Shown here piece after piece: positions 19,975-31,009 of a stretch of 64,000 bases of DNA. This DNA comes from Basidiobolus meristosporus CBS 931.73 (Eukaryota > Basidiobolomycota > Basidiobolomycetes > Basidiobolales > Basidiobolaceae). Each line of letters begins with the position of its first letter. Positions within the stretch are counted from its first letter, which is position 1. Position numbers and translations under genes: made by a program. The notes beneath the pieces were generated by a model that was not told the origin of the DNA, did not search any database, and worked only from the letters and a program-made list of their open reading frames with translations. The DNA lies in NCBI GenBank assembly GCA_002104905.1, contig MCFE01000003.1:186001-250000 (forward strand). The letters run 5' to 3'.

Positions 19975-21646
19975 TCATAGCTCGCTACTAGGCTTCTGGC
20001 CAAGTCGTGCCGCCTTAAATTTGGATACTTTTTTTGCAGGCTTGTTGGGCTCAACATACTAAAAATCAAACTACTTTAAGAAGCTGTTCAATGATTGGAG
20101 CTCTCTCCATATCCTTACCTCCAAATTCTCGTTATTCACAGATGCAAATCCACTGTTGGCAGAAATGAAGTCTTGCCTTCTGCGATGATACTCATTCGTG
20201 ACCTGCGACACCAGCTGTCAATATATTTGATATCGAAAGATTCGTTTTGAAGGTTTACCTCGCGCATAAGCATGTCCTCCTCAATATCCTCTTCCATTGT
20301 TGGTGCACCCTCCTTTTCAACAACCGCACCTTTCATGACCGAACCAACTTGTGGAATGTCCTTGGATCTACGCTTTGATGGAACTTGAGGGATGTTATTC
20401 AATTCCGATTCACTAGATTCAACCCCCATTCGAGCTGCTTTGAAGCGCGAAACCTTCTTGGGCTTGGGATTTTCGTTTGTAGATGAACTAACATTATCAA
20501 TGACTTGGGGCTTCTCGTTTTCAGGAATCACCAGGTCGGGTGGTGCCTCGGATTTCTTAACTGCAGACAGCATTCTACGATATATATCGGCCGGATTTTG
20601 AATCTTGCTAGAGTCTGAGCTGTCGTCTACAACATCAGGCGAAAATGTCACCTTTTTAACTGGTTTGCTTTTACTTGTTTCAGGCTCATTCATCATTCCA
20701 CCTTCTTGTTCTGCTTCTTCTTCCTCCTCTTCCTCTTCATCTTCGTCATCCTCCTCGTCCCCCTCCCCCTCCTCCTCAGGCTCCTCCTCCTCTTCTTCTT
20801 CTCTTCTTCTTCCTCCAATTCCATTTTCGCCAACATATTCAGCAATTTCTGGTCCTCTTTCAATTCTTCTTCAGACTTTTGAGGCTTTACCGTCGGCACT
20901 CTGTGAGTTACTGTAGAACATAATAGTCAGACATGCTTTGAGGTGATTACAGCAATCACAAGAATACCTGGACGCTCTTTTTCTTCTTCTTCGGGATTGT
21001 ATTCTTCCCGAATTTCCATATACTTGAGACCCTCTTCATTGACCTGGTAGAGATTTGGTAAGTGACCAGAATCACCAGAGAAGCACAGGTATTCCCTTTA
21101 CCTCGCCGGTTTCTTGCGTACCAAACAATTCGGGGGTAAGACCAAACTTTTGCTTCAAATCCTTCAGCCGGTCTTCCAAAGTCTTGATGTTCTGATCCAC
21201 CACTGGATAGATAGCGACAAAGCAAGTCAGACTAGCTACTTATCGACGGCGCCAAATTACGACACCTACTTTCTTTTCTACGACCAATGATTTCTACTGC
21301 CTGTTTGCAAGATCTCTCAGCAAACCAGTTGTCCCCTAATAACGCCAACACCTCATTGGTATGGATTAACTTTCCTGGCATGAAAGCTAATTTCCCGAGA
21401 GGAACCTAGTCATATGTCAGCGTATTACAATAGCGAAGCCTCAAGTAGAACACGTCTCTATACCATAACTTCGTACGACGTCTCTTCGGGTAGTTTAAGT
21501 AAGGTGTTTTGTGAAGCTTCGTAATCAGCAGAGTATGTACGCCATCTTTCAATTTCTTCTTGGGTCTGTTTCAGAGTAGCACGCACTCGCTCAGCGTACA
21601 GCTTCAATTCCGATACGTCCACCTTGTCCACGTTCTCGGCACTCAT
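19975..21646 (-). CDS. URI1: URI1/Bud27, unconventional prefoldin RPB5 interactor
   Basis: Prefoldin-like scaffold that acts with the R2TP/prefoldin-like chaperone in assembling RNA polymerases through RPB5. Exons on the minus strand: 21646-21464, 21405-21270, 21202-21102, 21043-20968, 20910-20259, 20202-20119, 20058-19975. The N-terminal coiled coil and prefoldin core (FMPGKL, GDNWFAERSC) occupy exons 1-3. They are followed by an acidic tract, the motif VSRFKAARMG, and in the last exons EYHRRRQ and a second VSKFKAARLG. The splice sites are canonical and phases agree except inside the acidic tract (about 20790-20830), where one base is lacking and the frame shifts. This is probably a sequence error in purine repeats. 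About 438 aa if continuous. It is head to head with rad1. Confidence 0.88.
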
Positions 21647-21949
21647 GTTTACACTACACTCGCGTAGAGGCAAATAACAGGTAACTAGTGGGGAATTTTT
21701 TTGTTATACATATGCACGGATTTGAGAAAAAAACCAATTTAATCATGTTGATCAGTCGCTCAAAAAGTTGCTTTGATATGTTGTATAGTATTAGTATATG
21801 ATGGCTTCGCTGCGATTTTCCAGGTTCATATTTCTTACGAGACGGCGTAAATAGAGTGACGACATATATAAATAAGCGAACAAACCACTTGGGTCGGCTC
21901 GTTTGCGAATCAATTTAATCAGCCTTTACAAAATATAACTCACAACCGA
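21647..21949. promoter_or_regulatory. Shared divergent promoter of URI1 and RAD1
   Basis: 303 bp separate the two start codons. AT-rich, with no clear TATA box assigned. Co-regulation is possible but unproven. Confidence 0.4.
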
Positions 21950-23292
21950 ATGAGCAACGACGTCCCGGTACAGAGTAGTTACCCTGCAGGCGTATTTCGT
22001 TCTAGATTACAAAACGTTCGCTCTCTGGTTGTTTTATTGAGAGCCATCCAGTTTAAAGAGGTATTTCTCTTCGACAATTGTTGGCTCCGACCGTTCTCAT
22101 AACAAACTTTAAGAGAGCTGTATGCACCATCACTCCGAACGGACTTAAATTCTCGGTTGAAGAATCACGATGTGTTCAGGCCCACGCCTATTTACAGTCG
22201 AGCTTATTTCAAGAGTACCAATTCGACGCGCCAATCTCCTCTATAAACTCTCAAGAGAATATCGTCTTTGGAGTGCAACTCAACACTTTGATAGAATGCC
22301 TTAATATATTTGGCACTGCGAACTTGAATCAACTTGGCAATACCGTGACTACTAATGGAACCGCCTCCACTATGCCCGTATTCAAAAGCCAAACTGCACT
22401 TGTTATGTCATATGAAGGATATGGTGCTAATCTGGTCTTGACGTAAGATACAATAACACAGCCGTGTTCTTAAATTCGGCCGGTCGTTAACTCAATAACC
22501 CACTCAACTCAAGTCTAGAAGATAATGGCGTCATCACCGTGTGTAAGCTTTCCACCTTCGAGCCGGAGAATCTATTGAGCTTCAATTTCCAGGAATATTC
22601 AATTACCCAGAAGATAATCATGAAGGTAAAACCATGACAGTGCGCTACTTTTGGAAACCCCCACCCGTTGACAAGCTATACGTTGCTCTAGTCTGAATGG
22701 CTACGTGATGCATTGAGTGAATTAGACATATCTAGCGAGAAGATCACGTTTCTGATATCGCCGCAACCACCCTATTTTCGTATGTCTACTATAGGCATTA
22801 GTGGGAGTACAGAGGTATTCGATACTCGAATTCGATGATGTTTATAAAGCTAACTGTGATATTATAGATGGACTATCCACGAGATACCGACGTCCTTGAG
22901 TCATTCTACTGTACCGAAACTATGTCTAACAGGTGTTGTATGCCCCTATATTGCCTATTTGTGTTCGAACACCTCTTAACAGTATGGCTTTGTTAGCTAC
23001 AAACTTTCTCAGGTACAACACGCCCTGAAAGCACTTGTTTATTCCTCGAAGACATCCATACGAACCAATGAGAAAGGATTTCTCGCTATGCAGGTAAGTA
23101 TACGCGCCTTTCTTTACTACGCCACACTAAGCATTGGTTTGTTAGTTCATGATCCCAGCCGAGACGGAAATCAGCTTTGTAGAGCTATTGGTATGAACAT
23201 GCTACATGTCAAGAACGACCGCGCCAACTAACACTTTTGCTCACTAGTGCTCCCCGCTCGAAATCGACCTGAATGAGCAAGAAGCACAATAA
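21950..23292 (+). CDS. RAD1: Rad1, subunit of the 9-1-1 DNA damage clamp
   Basis: PCNA-like checkpoint clamp subunit that joins Rad9 and Hus1 on damaged DNA. Exons: 21950-22060, 22114-22442, 22514-22625, 22692-22814, 22868-22932, 22983-23093, 23146-23190, 23248-23292. About 313 aa against 282 in human. Family landmarks: NVR near the start, ATK/TPNG(L/I)K-type strand, CVQA(N/H)A, FQE(Y/F), GYGxxL(V/M)L, VCK, (D/L)YP(K/R)D(T/S)D, KALV, SIRTNEKGFLAMQ and a C-terminal FVE-(L/Y)-C-P motif. The junction of exons 5 and 6 is one base short with strict GT-AG boundaries although both sides align well to the family. This is either a non-canonical splice site or a base error. Confidence 0.92.
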
Positions 23293-23569
23293 CCACCTGT
23301 ACATATAGACTTCCCAACGACGTTTCAACAATAGTGACTGAAGAAATTTTATTGAACAGTAAATCATGCTTAGCTTGGATCTATGTTTCTCATCTACAGT
23401 ATCTGGGTGGAAAGAGGTGGGGAATAGATTATTGATTACAAGTCAAATGGGATATTAAAATATACATATTGCTGATAATATGTACATATTAATGAATACG
23501 ATTAATTCGAGAATGACAAGATCCAAGTGGTGTTGGGCATTAAATCAAGTAGTATCCAGTAGTTGAGGG

Positions 23570-25271
23570 TTACTCCGAATCTGATATCGCTTTGGGCAAT
23601 GACCTATGACACCTTCTCTTGCGCGATGGGACCATGACATCCTCTTCTGACTCGCTTAGCTCCAGACGAGTACGTACTCCGACATTACCATCGTTTTCGT
23701 CCTCCTCGCTCCCTTCACTTCTGTTCTCTTGTTCGTCACCAGAGTCGTTCTCTATAGGTGAGAAATTGGCTGCCTCCCCATCAGACGAGCTAGGTTCATC
23801 ATCGTCTTTCCTACGACGATAGGAACGGCGGTCATAGCTCTGCTCATCGTCCTCGTCTGACAGATACCTATCTCTGTCGACACCATCATCGTCATCTTCA
23901 TCATCTTCTCCAGAACCTCGACGCTCGAAGGAATCCCAATCATTACTGTTGTCAGGGTCGTCGTTGGACTCCTCGTCGTCATAGCGACGACGTGGCCTTC
24001 TTTGATATCCAAGCTCCTCGTCAGAAGGATCCGGAGAATCGTCGTTGTTATCCTCAATAGCCTCATCGTCGATAAATGAGTTTTGTGAGCCCGACTCTTC
24101 GTCCTCCTCCTCGTCCCCTTCCTCTTCTTCTTCCTCCTCCTCCTCCTCTTCCTCGTCTTCCATATCTGAAAACAACAGGCCACAATTGGTACATTCCCTG
24201 CCTACAACTTCCCAAGAACACCGAGGGCAACGACTATATGTGACGTGTTAAAGAAGTGATAACGCAAAGTTAGCCAGAAACCCCGTACCTGACGCCATCC
24301 TGAGAATCCACAATTATACCGGCACCATCCAGCGGGAAGATCCCAGCCCATGGATCCTCATCGTCATCGAACATCTCCAGCTTTATGGTGTGCTTTTGGA
24401 GATCCTCACGCAAGGAATTCACTTGATCTACGAACGACTCGACCAACTCCTTGATCGAAAAACTGAAATACGGTCTCCGACTGATTTTTTTGCGGCAGCT
24501 TGGACACTCTTTACGCACCTGGAGCCATTCGTGGAGGCAGCAATAGCAGAATGTGTGTCCTGTAAAAAGCATGTTTAACCAAAGGACAGCTACCCTGTAA
24601 GAAGGGATTCTTCACTCTACCACATTCCGCAGTGCATGGTGTCTTGAAGTAATCCACGCAGATAGCACAGCTAAGTCCTAGAACGAAACGGTTAGCTCAA
24701 ACGTCCTTCGAAAACTTGATACGCCGCGAAATAAACCTTGTTTGTATTTGGGATTTATGTTGATCATCTCATCTAATAACTTGTTCTTTCGCGAAGTCGA
24801 TTCACGAAGTAGGATTATCTCTTCTTTGAGCTCCTCAAGTGACATCTCATGTACCTCTTTTGTATGGACAACCTCACTCAGGATCTTCGAAGGAATCTCT
24901 AGGATTTTGGCGAGAGAGTCATCTTGAGTCTTCTCCTGGGTCTCGACGGCTTGGCCGTTTTCCTCTGTGTGGGAGACCTTTGTTGGGTCGGAGTGTTGTG
25001 GAGGAGTGTTGCTGGTGGTAGGAACGGGAGAGAGGTTTTTGGAAGCCACTTCGGTGGGGCTTTCCTGAGAGGTGGCCCTCTGGTCTGGTTTCGAATTCCC
25101 CTCGTTTGGTGGTTCATTGGAGCTTTTGGGGTCGGAGTTGGATGCCGCGTTCCTCTGTTTTGGTTTGGTTTTATTGGTCGAGTCGCTTGGTTTGGTGTTA
25201 GGCAAGGTTGCGGTAGACTCCCCCTCACCATCTATGGTTTTTTTCTGCACCTCTGAAGAGCCGCTTGGCAT
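23570..25271 (-). CDS. RING-finger E3 ubiquitin ligase with acidic tail
   Basis: 508 aa from exons 25271-24737, 24677-24621, 24559-24289 and 24233-23570, all in phase. The Ser/Pro/Thr-rich N-terminus (about 1-130) is followed by a short helical segment. Then comes a C3HC4 RING: C182-x2-C185-x11-C197-x-H199-x2-C202-x2-C205-x10-C216-x2-C219. Next is a helical stretch and a four-cysteine knuckle, C290-x2-C293-x8-C302-x2-C305. The last 190 residues are extremely acidic with Arg/Tyr clusters and a basic SRKRRCHR near the end. An E3 ligase acting in the nucleus is likely, but I cannot name an orthologue or substrate. It converges on rad1, 277 bp apart. Confidence 0.85.
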
Positions 25272-25607
25272 GTTGCTGACCTAGCTGTTAGATAAGTTAT
25301 TCAAGAATAGGATTTACTCCTTGCTAGAGAACGCGTTCGTGTATCACTGATTCCTAAATTGTTTATTTTCCAAAGCTATCCCTCGTACCAAGCATATCTC
25401 AGTTGATCAAAATACCAGCTGATAACCATTACTGATTCCCACAATCAATTAAGAATTAATCGAACGCCAACCAGTCAAGGGCAAGGAAGCCTTCATCTCT
25501 TCCATATGCCCAGCTCGATTGGATAGTCCGGGAATTCTGGGAATCCCCTCTCAACCCTGATGATCCCACAATTCCTGGATGGTTTCATGGAATACAAATT
25601 GGCCGAT

Positions 25608-25836
25608 GCTGGTTGGAGCAACATTATATCTCACGAATTTTAACGAGCAACTTAATTCTACTTCTTGCTTATCCTTGAGAGAAGTAGCCAGACATTGCTC
25701 AAGAAAGACTCACGATGTATGTAAAACCTCATTGCGATGGGCAACCCATGATACAATGATACCTAAGCATCGGGACATCTTACCTTTATCTGAACACAAA
25801 TACCAACACAGCTTTATTGAGTTGAATTCTCAGTAT
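25608..25836 (+). repeat. Left arm of a 229-bp near-perfect inverted repeat
   Basis: The reverse complement of 26144-26372 with three mismatches and no gaps. The spacer is 307 bp. The arm carries an open frame (LREVARHCS, KHRDILPLSE) that stays open in both copies. The three differences are two missense and one silent, which hints at a captured gene fragment. Confidence 0.9.
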
Positions 25837-26143
25837 TAAAGTATCAAAAAGATGCAGCAAAATGAGAGGATATTGCAATCGAAATGCTTGCCTGATATTT
25901 CTAGCCAAAAAGTTGTTTAGTACCAATCCCATAATACAAAATCTGTTGTACATGCTACGAAAGTAAATATCCTTTTTTCACACATCTTCGGAATCTGATA
26001 AGATAACAGTTGAGGAACTCATGTTGGTGCTTTTCGTATAAACCGGTTAATGCCGTTTTGTATTTGTCAGGTCTTCTCGAAGTTGTTAGTTAACGAGATT
26101 TTTCTATATCAAGAGCAGTTTGTTAGGTTATTTTGATTTTTGT

Positions 26144-26372
26144 ATACTGAGAATTTAACTCAATAAAGCTGTGTTGGTATTTGTATTCAGATAAAGGTAA
26201 GATGTCCCGATGCTTAGGTATCATTGTATCATGGGTTGCCCATCGCAATGAGGTTTTACATACATCGTGAGTCTTTCTTGAGCAATGTCTGGCTACTTCT
26301 CTCAAGGATAAGCAAGAAGTAGAATTAAGTTGCTCGTTAAAATTCGTGAGATATAATGTTGCTGCAACCAGC
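26144..26372 (-). repeat. Right arm of the 229-bp inverted repeat
   Basis: Partner of 25608-25836. The structure can form a long stem with a 307-nt loop. It could be a foldback/MITE-like element or an inverted segmental duplication. No terminal motif decides between them. Confidence 0.9.
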
Positions 26373-26763
26373 GCACACCCATTTTCTACTCCTTGAGCGT
26401 TGGAAGGAATTGTGGGATAGGTAGAAAATCCAGGTAGAAAATCCAACGACCTAGATCAACCGACAAATTTAAGCATCGACTTCTCATTGAACGAAACACA
26501 GATAGCTACCCCACTCTGGATACACTACGGATAGATGCGAATTCTGATGGGATGCTACAAAAACGGAATATCATCCTATCAATCCAATAGGAGTGGTTAA
26601 TCATCTATGTTATGCAAAACCCCCCTTCAAATACTCAAAAATCTTTCCACCTGGTGCCCACTTTGGTCGCCTTGGGAATCGGAAATAAGAACGTAAACAG
26701 AGTTGTTAGTAGTGTTTCTAAGCAGAGATCCAACGACTTCCTTTTCTTCTTCACAGCACGAAA

Positions 26764-28674
26764 ATGTACAGAACGAATACTCGCAAATCCACCAGTGTTA
26801 CATCCAGTTCGCGCGAGGTTGACACTGTCTCCGGTGTGGAAAGCACCACCAGCTCTGCACGCCAAAGACAGTCGAAGCGGGACGAAATCATTCGCAAAAA
26901 AGCGGAGGCCGAGCTTTCTCGCAAGAAAACCACCCCCAAGCGTCAGCCCACCCGCTCCAGAAAGAATCCTGGGACGGTGTCTGCTTTACACCACTCCGCG
27001 GCCTTAACCATCCGCGAGAGCATGTCCATCGTAGAAGCTTCCCAGCTAATGGCAGCCAAACGTACTGACAGTGTTTTGGTGATAGATTCAGACGAGCATT
27101 TGTGTGGTATCTTTACCTCGGTCGATCTCACATACCGTATTGTAGCACTATCTCAGGATGCTCGTAGCATTCCTGTCTCAACCATCATGACAAAGAATCC
27201 CCTGTGTGTCACCAACGACACCTCAGCCAACGATGCTTTGAACATTATGGTGCACCATAACTTCCGCCATCTCCCAATTTGTAACGACGAGGGAGACGTG
27301 GTTGCTTTGCTTGATATTACCAAATGCTTATGCGAAGCTTTGGATCGCATGGAGCGCGCTTACGGCTCAAGCAGAAAGCTGTACGACGCGTTGGAGGGAA
27401 TCGAGAAAGAATGGTCAGTACAGCAAGCACCAATGCTTCGTTTCATGGAATCCTTGAAAGACAAAATGGCCTGTCCAGATCTGTCCGTTCTTCTTGATGG
27501 AACCAACCCACCGGAGGTATCTCCCAGAACAAGTGTCCACGATGCAGCAAAACTGATGAAAGAGCAGAAGACCAACGCCGTGTTGGTCATGGAGAATGGA
27601 CAACTGGTTGGTATTTTCACGACAAAAGATGTTGTTTTGCGTGTCATTGCCGCTGGCCTGGACCCTACAAAGTGTAGCGTCGTAAGAGTCATGACGCCCC
27701 ATCCGGATTGCGCCAGCGTGGATCTGACGATTCTCGAGGCATTGAGAAAGATGAATGGTAACCCTGTTGTGTTCAATGTGTTCTTTCGTTCGGACATTCA
27801 TCCAGTATCAATTGTGAAGACGGAAATTACACAAACCTCCCTGTTGTCAACGAGGCCGAGCAGATCATCGGTTTGGTCGACGTCCGTAAATTAACCCATG
27901 TCACTTTGAAGACGGTATGTTTCGTGTTGCGGACTGGTTCAACCGTGGCTAGTGTACTGACCCCCTACCTAGCTTGAGAATATCCAGAGCGGAGATTCCG
28001 AATCCGACGCCGGACCGGTGTGGAGTAAGTTCTTCACCGCCTTCGACAACGACTCGGAGTCCATTACATCGGATGCTCGTAGGTCAGAGAACCAAATCCC
28101 CGGAACCCCCGAGATCTATCCCCACGAATCTGCGTCCGCTGTTGAGGAGCCCACATCTAGTGTGCACTACTCCTCCTACACTAACCCACAAGATGACACC
28201 TTTGTTTTCAAGTTCAGCACTGTCGATGGCAAGGTCCACCGTATCATATCAGAGTTCAACAACTTCGAGAAGCTCCGGGATATTATGTATTCAAAGGACC
28301 ACAGCCTGGACCCGCAGAATCCATTGGACATATGCTACGTGGATGATGAAGGTGATATCGTAGTTATTTCTAACGATAGCGATCTAGAGCATGCTGTCGG
28401 TATGGCCAAGCATCACGGCCTGGACCGATTGAAGCTCTCCATGGGTGTGGAGGCCATGGAGCAACTTCACGACGAGCCTCAAGTAGATATGCGCGCACAG
28501 ACACCCACACCTACACCCGTCCCTGTGCCCCAGGAAGCAGCACCCACTCCAGCCCCAGAGCCAAAGCCCAAGAGCTCATACGGATTGCCTATATCAGACG
28601 AGTTGTTTTACGGACTTGCCGGCGGGTTTGCCGTTGCTACGATAATGGGACTTGTCATGTCTAGGATGAAATAA
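26764..28674 (+). CDS. CBS and PB1 domain protein with C-terminal anchor (Mug70-like)
   Basis: 596 aa from exons 26764-27757, 27820-27914 and 27973-28674. A basic Ser/Thr N-terminus is followed by four CBS motifs, two before and two after residue 210. Typical elements are VxxASQLMAAKRTDSVLV, VSTIMTKNPLCV, DAAKLMKEQKTNAVLV, and MTPHP followed across an intron by NYTNLPVV. A PB1 domain (about 440-520) follows, starting FVFKFSTVDG with an acidic DDEGDIV-(x)-SNDSDL motif. A Pro-rich linker and a hydrophobic tail anchor (about 576-593) complete it. CBS pairs bind adenosyl ligands and PB1 mediates dimerisation, so it is a probable membrane-bound sensor or scaffold. The architecture matches fission yeast Mug70. 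Confidence 0.9.
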
Positions 28675-29050
28675 ACGTCCCTCAACCACCGGAGCTTCAC
28701 ACACCATCGTTAACATCTCCATGCTGCTAGGGCCATGATGACTGCATCGCGCATGGCTGAAGGCCCTCTAAAGTTAGATCTGGTCATTTTATTCACTTTT
28801 GACACCAGCCCATATACAATAAACACCTTATATATTTATACGATCCAATAGATAGCATTTGTCCCACTTCCTTGGCTTTCCTCCCGCCTACAGGAAATTC
28901 AGAGGTTTATTTTGGATTACGTGGCTCAAGAGAATCCAAATTACACTGCTGACATGACAGTCACTTGAATCCAGCCAGGTTAGATGTAGGCCGTCGGGTC
29001 GGGGTTAAATTGGCGTACAGACCTGGACAATCACATGGATCCGGACCAAC
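28675..29050. other. Convergent 3' intergenic region
   Basis: 376 bp between the CBS/PB1 gene and the GH15 gene. An AATAAA lies at about 28819. Nothing else seen. Confidence 0.5.
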
Positions 29051-31009
29051 CTATTTCCTCTTCAATACACGGTCCAGGTTGAAGGCCGCGGATATCAGTG
29101 CGATGTGGGTGAAGGCTTGTGGGAAATTGCCCAAAGATTCGCCGCTCTTGTTGATCTCCTCCGAAAAGAGCGACAGATGATTGGTGTAGCCCAGCATCTG
29201 CTCGAATATCACCATGGCTTGATACAGCAAGGTTTTGTCGTACTCACCGGCTCGGGTCAACGCCTCAACCAGCCAGAATGTGCACAGGGAAAAGCTTCCC
29301 TCCTCACCGCCAACACCATCCTCCGCGGAGAGGTGGTTGTATCGGTAAACAAGATTGTTCTCCAAAAGGCCCCCTTTCTCAGGGACCTTCATGATGGCCT
29401 TTAGGGTGTTCAGTAGACGAGGGTCGCATGGGGCAATGAAGAAAACCAGTGGCATGACAAGTGTGGAGGAGTCCAACGTCTCGCGTGATTCATAGGATTG
29501 GGAGAAGTACTGCCGCTCAGGATTCCACCCCTTTTCCATGATCTCAGTGTAAATGGTGTCTCGGATCTGGATCCATTTGCCCTTGTTCACGCACGGGAAG
29601 TTACTTCTCTTCTCGGTGAATCGGATGGCCCGGTCCAAGGCGACCCAGCACATCACTTTGGAATAGACGAAATTCTGCTTCGCACTCCGTACTTCCCAGA
29701 TCCCCATATCCGGCTGATTCCAGGCGGTACATACGTACTCTACCATGCGGGTGATGTAGGTCCACATGTCGTACGAGATGGGCTTTCCGTTTTTGTTGTA
29801 AAGATAAATGGCGTCCAGGAGCTCTCCGTAAATATCGAGCTGCAGGTGATCAGCGGCCCCATTTCCAATCCGCACTGGCCTGGATTCACGGTATCCCTCC
29901 AGATGATCCAGCTCCATCTCCTCCAGTTCTTTGTCCCCGCGGATTGTGTACATGATCTGTAGGGAGCCATCGGGATTCATGGTCGAGAGGATGCGCTCCA
30001 GGTAACCCATGTATGCGTCAGCCTCCTGCGAAAAGCCTAGACGCAGCAGGGCGTAAATTGTGAATGCCGAGTCTCGGATCCAGGTGTATCGATAATCCCA
30101 GTTCCTCGAGCCACCGAAGTGTTCGGGTAAACTAAAGGTGGGCGCGGCAACAATGGCTCCCGTTGGCGCAAACACCATAAGCTTCAAGGCCAACGCACTT
30201 CTGAGCACGGTTTCGCGCCACTTCCCGTTGTAAGTTGACCGATTGATCCAGTTTCTCCAATAGACCAGCGTGCCAGTGAACAATCTGCATACGAGGGAGT
30301 CGGACAGCGGCGGGTTGAGTGACGGGTCTTCTGGCACCTCACGGAAGATGAAGGTAATGGATTGCCCCTCCGATAATGTGACTTTGGTCGTAACACCAGG
30401 GCCAAGCAGCCCATCTCTTTCCTCAACCTCGAACTTCCAAAATGGGCACTCGTGCTCACCACAGTCGTATGTGTACCGCAGGTCCATGGTCAGATTGGCG
30501 GACTGGAACTCCACTCGCCATGGGCCCACATGCGTGCTCTCGTCCAGGTTATCTGTGGAGTGTATCGTGGTGTTGTGACCATCCCGTGCATAGTTGAAGG
30601 CTGGGAAACATTCAATGTCAACATCGATGGAACCCCTGATCGCCTCCACCTTACGAATCATCCAGGGTAGCAAAGGTTTATTGTGGCCAGGGATTTCTTC
30701 AGGGTGATTCATAAAGTCGGTGATCTGTGATACGCCGTGGTCGCCAAGAAACTTCGTAGTGAGTATGTTCGAGTTGGGCAAGTACTGCTGTTTGATGGAT
30801 GTATAATGTTGTGGGGTTATCGAGAAGTGACCGCCTTTGTTCTTGTCCAGTATACGGGCAAACACCGATGGGCTATCGAAGTGCGGGTAGCAGAAGTAAT
30901 CAATCGCACCATCTGTCGAAGATAATGCAACCGTTCGCATGTTACCAATCAATCCATAGCTTTCAATTGGTAAATATCCAGTCTCCTTGCGATCTTTGTA
31001 TGCAAACAT
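29051..31009 (-). CDS. GH15 glucoside hydrolase, trehalase/glucoamylase-like, intronless
   Basis: 652 aa in one exon. The N-terminal beta domain (about 10-230) has the bacterial trehalase-like signature GLIGNMRTVALSS and IDYFCYPHFDSP. The catalytic (alpha/alpha)6 domain begins near GGSRNWDYRYTWIRDSAFT. The first catalytic region has GYRESRPVRIGNGAA and DIYGE, and the second, general-base Glu is in the C-terminal LFSEEI-...-LGNFPQAFTH block. No signal peptide, so probably an intracellular alpha-glucoside or trehalose hydrolase. TATAAAA lies at 31066-31060, about 50 bp before the ATG. Lack of introns among intron-rich neighbours suggests acquisition from bacteria, though related GH15 genes exist in other fungi. 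Confidence 0.9.
   Translation of the reverse strand: MFAYKDRKETGYLPIESYGLIGNMRTVALSSTDGAIDYFCYPHFDSPSVFARILDKNKGGHFSITPQHYTSIKQQYLPNSNILTTKFLGDHGVSQITDFMNHPEEIPGHNKPLLPWMIRKVEAIRGSIDVDIECFPAFNYARDGHNTTIHSTDNLDESTHVGPWRVEFQSANLTMDLRYTYDCGEHECPFWKFEVEERDGLLGPGVTTKVTLSEGQSITFIFREVPEDPSLNPPLSDSLVCRLFTGTLVYWRNWINRSTYNGKWRETVLRSALALKLMVFAPTGAIVAAPTFSLPEHFGGSRNWDYRYTWIRDSAFTIYALLRLGFSQEADAYMGYLERILSTMNPDGSLQIMYTIRGDKELEEMELDHLEGYRESRPVRIGNGAADHLQLDIYGELLDAIYLYNKNGKPISYDMWTYITRMVEYVCTAWNQPDMGIWEVRSAKQNFVYSKVMCWVALDRAIRFTEKRSNFPCVNKGKWIQIRDTIYTEIMEKGWNPERQYFSQSYESRETLDSSTLVMPLVFFIAPCDPRLLNTLKAIMKVPEKGGLLENNLVYRYNHLSAEDGVGGEEGSFSLCTFWLVEALTRAGEYDKTLLYQAMVIFEQMLGYTNHLSLFSEEINKSGESLGNFPQAFTHIALISAAFNLDRVLKRK

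Larger units (their letters stand above)
25272..26763. other. Intergenic with a large inverted repeat
   Basis: 1.5 kb between the divergent RING and CBS/PB1 genes. A pair of 229-bp inverted arms (listed separately) occupies the centre. The words ATCCCACAATTCCT recur just outside each arm, so similarity extends further in degenerate form. Nothing else recognised. Confidence 0.6.
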
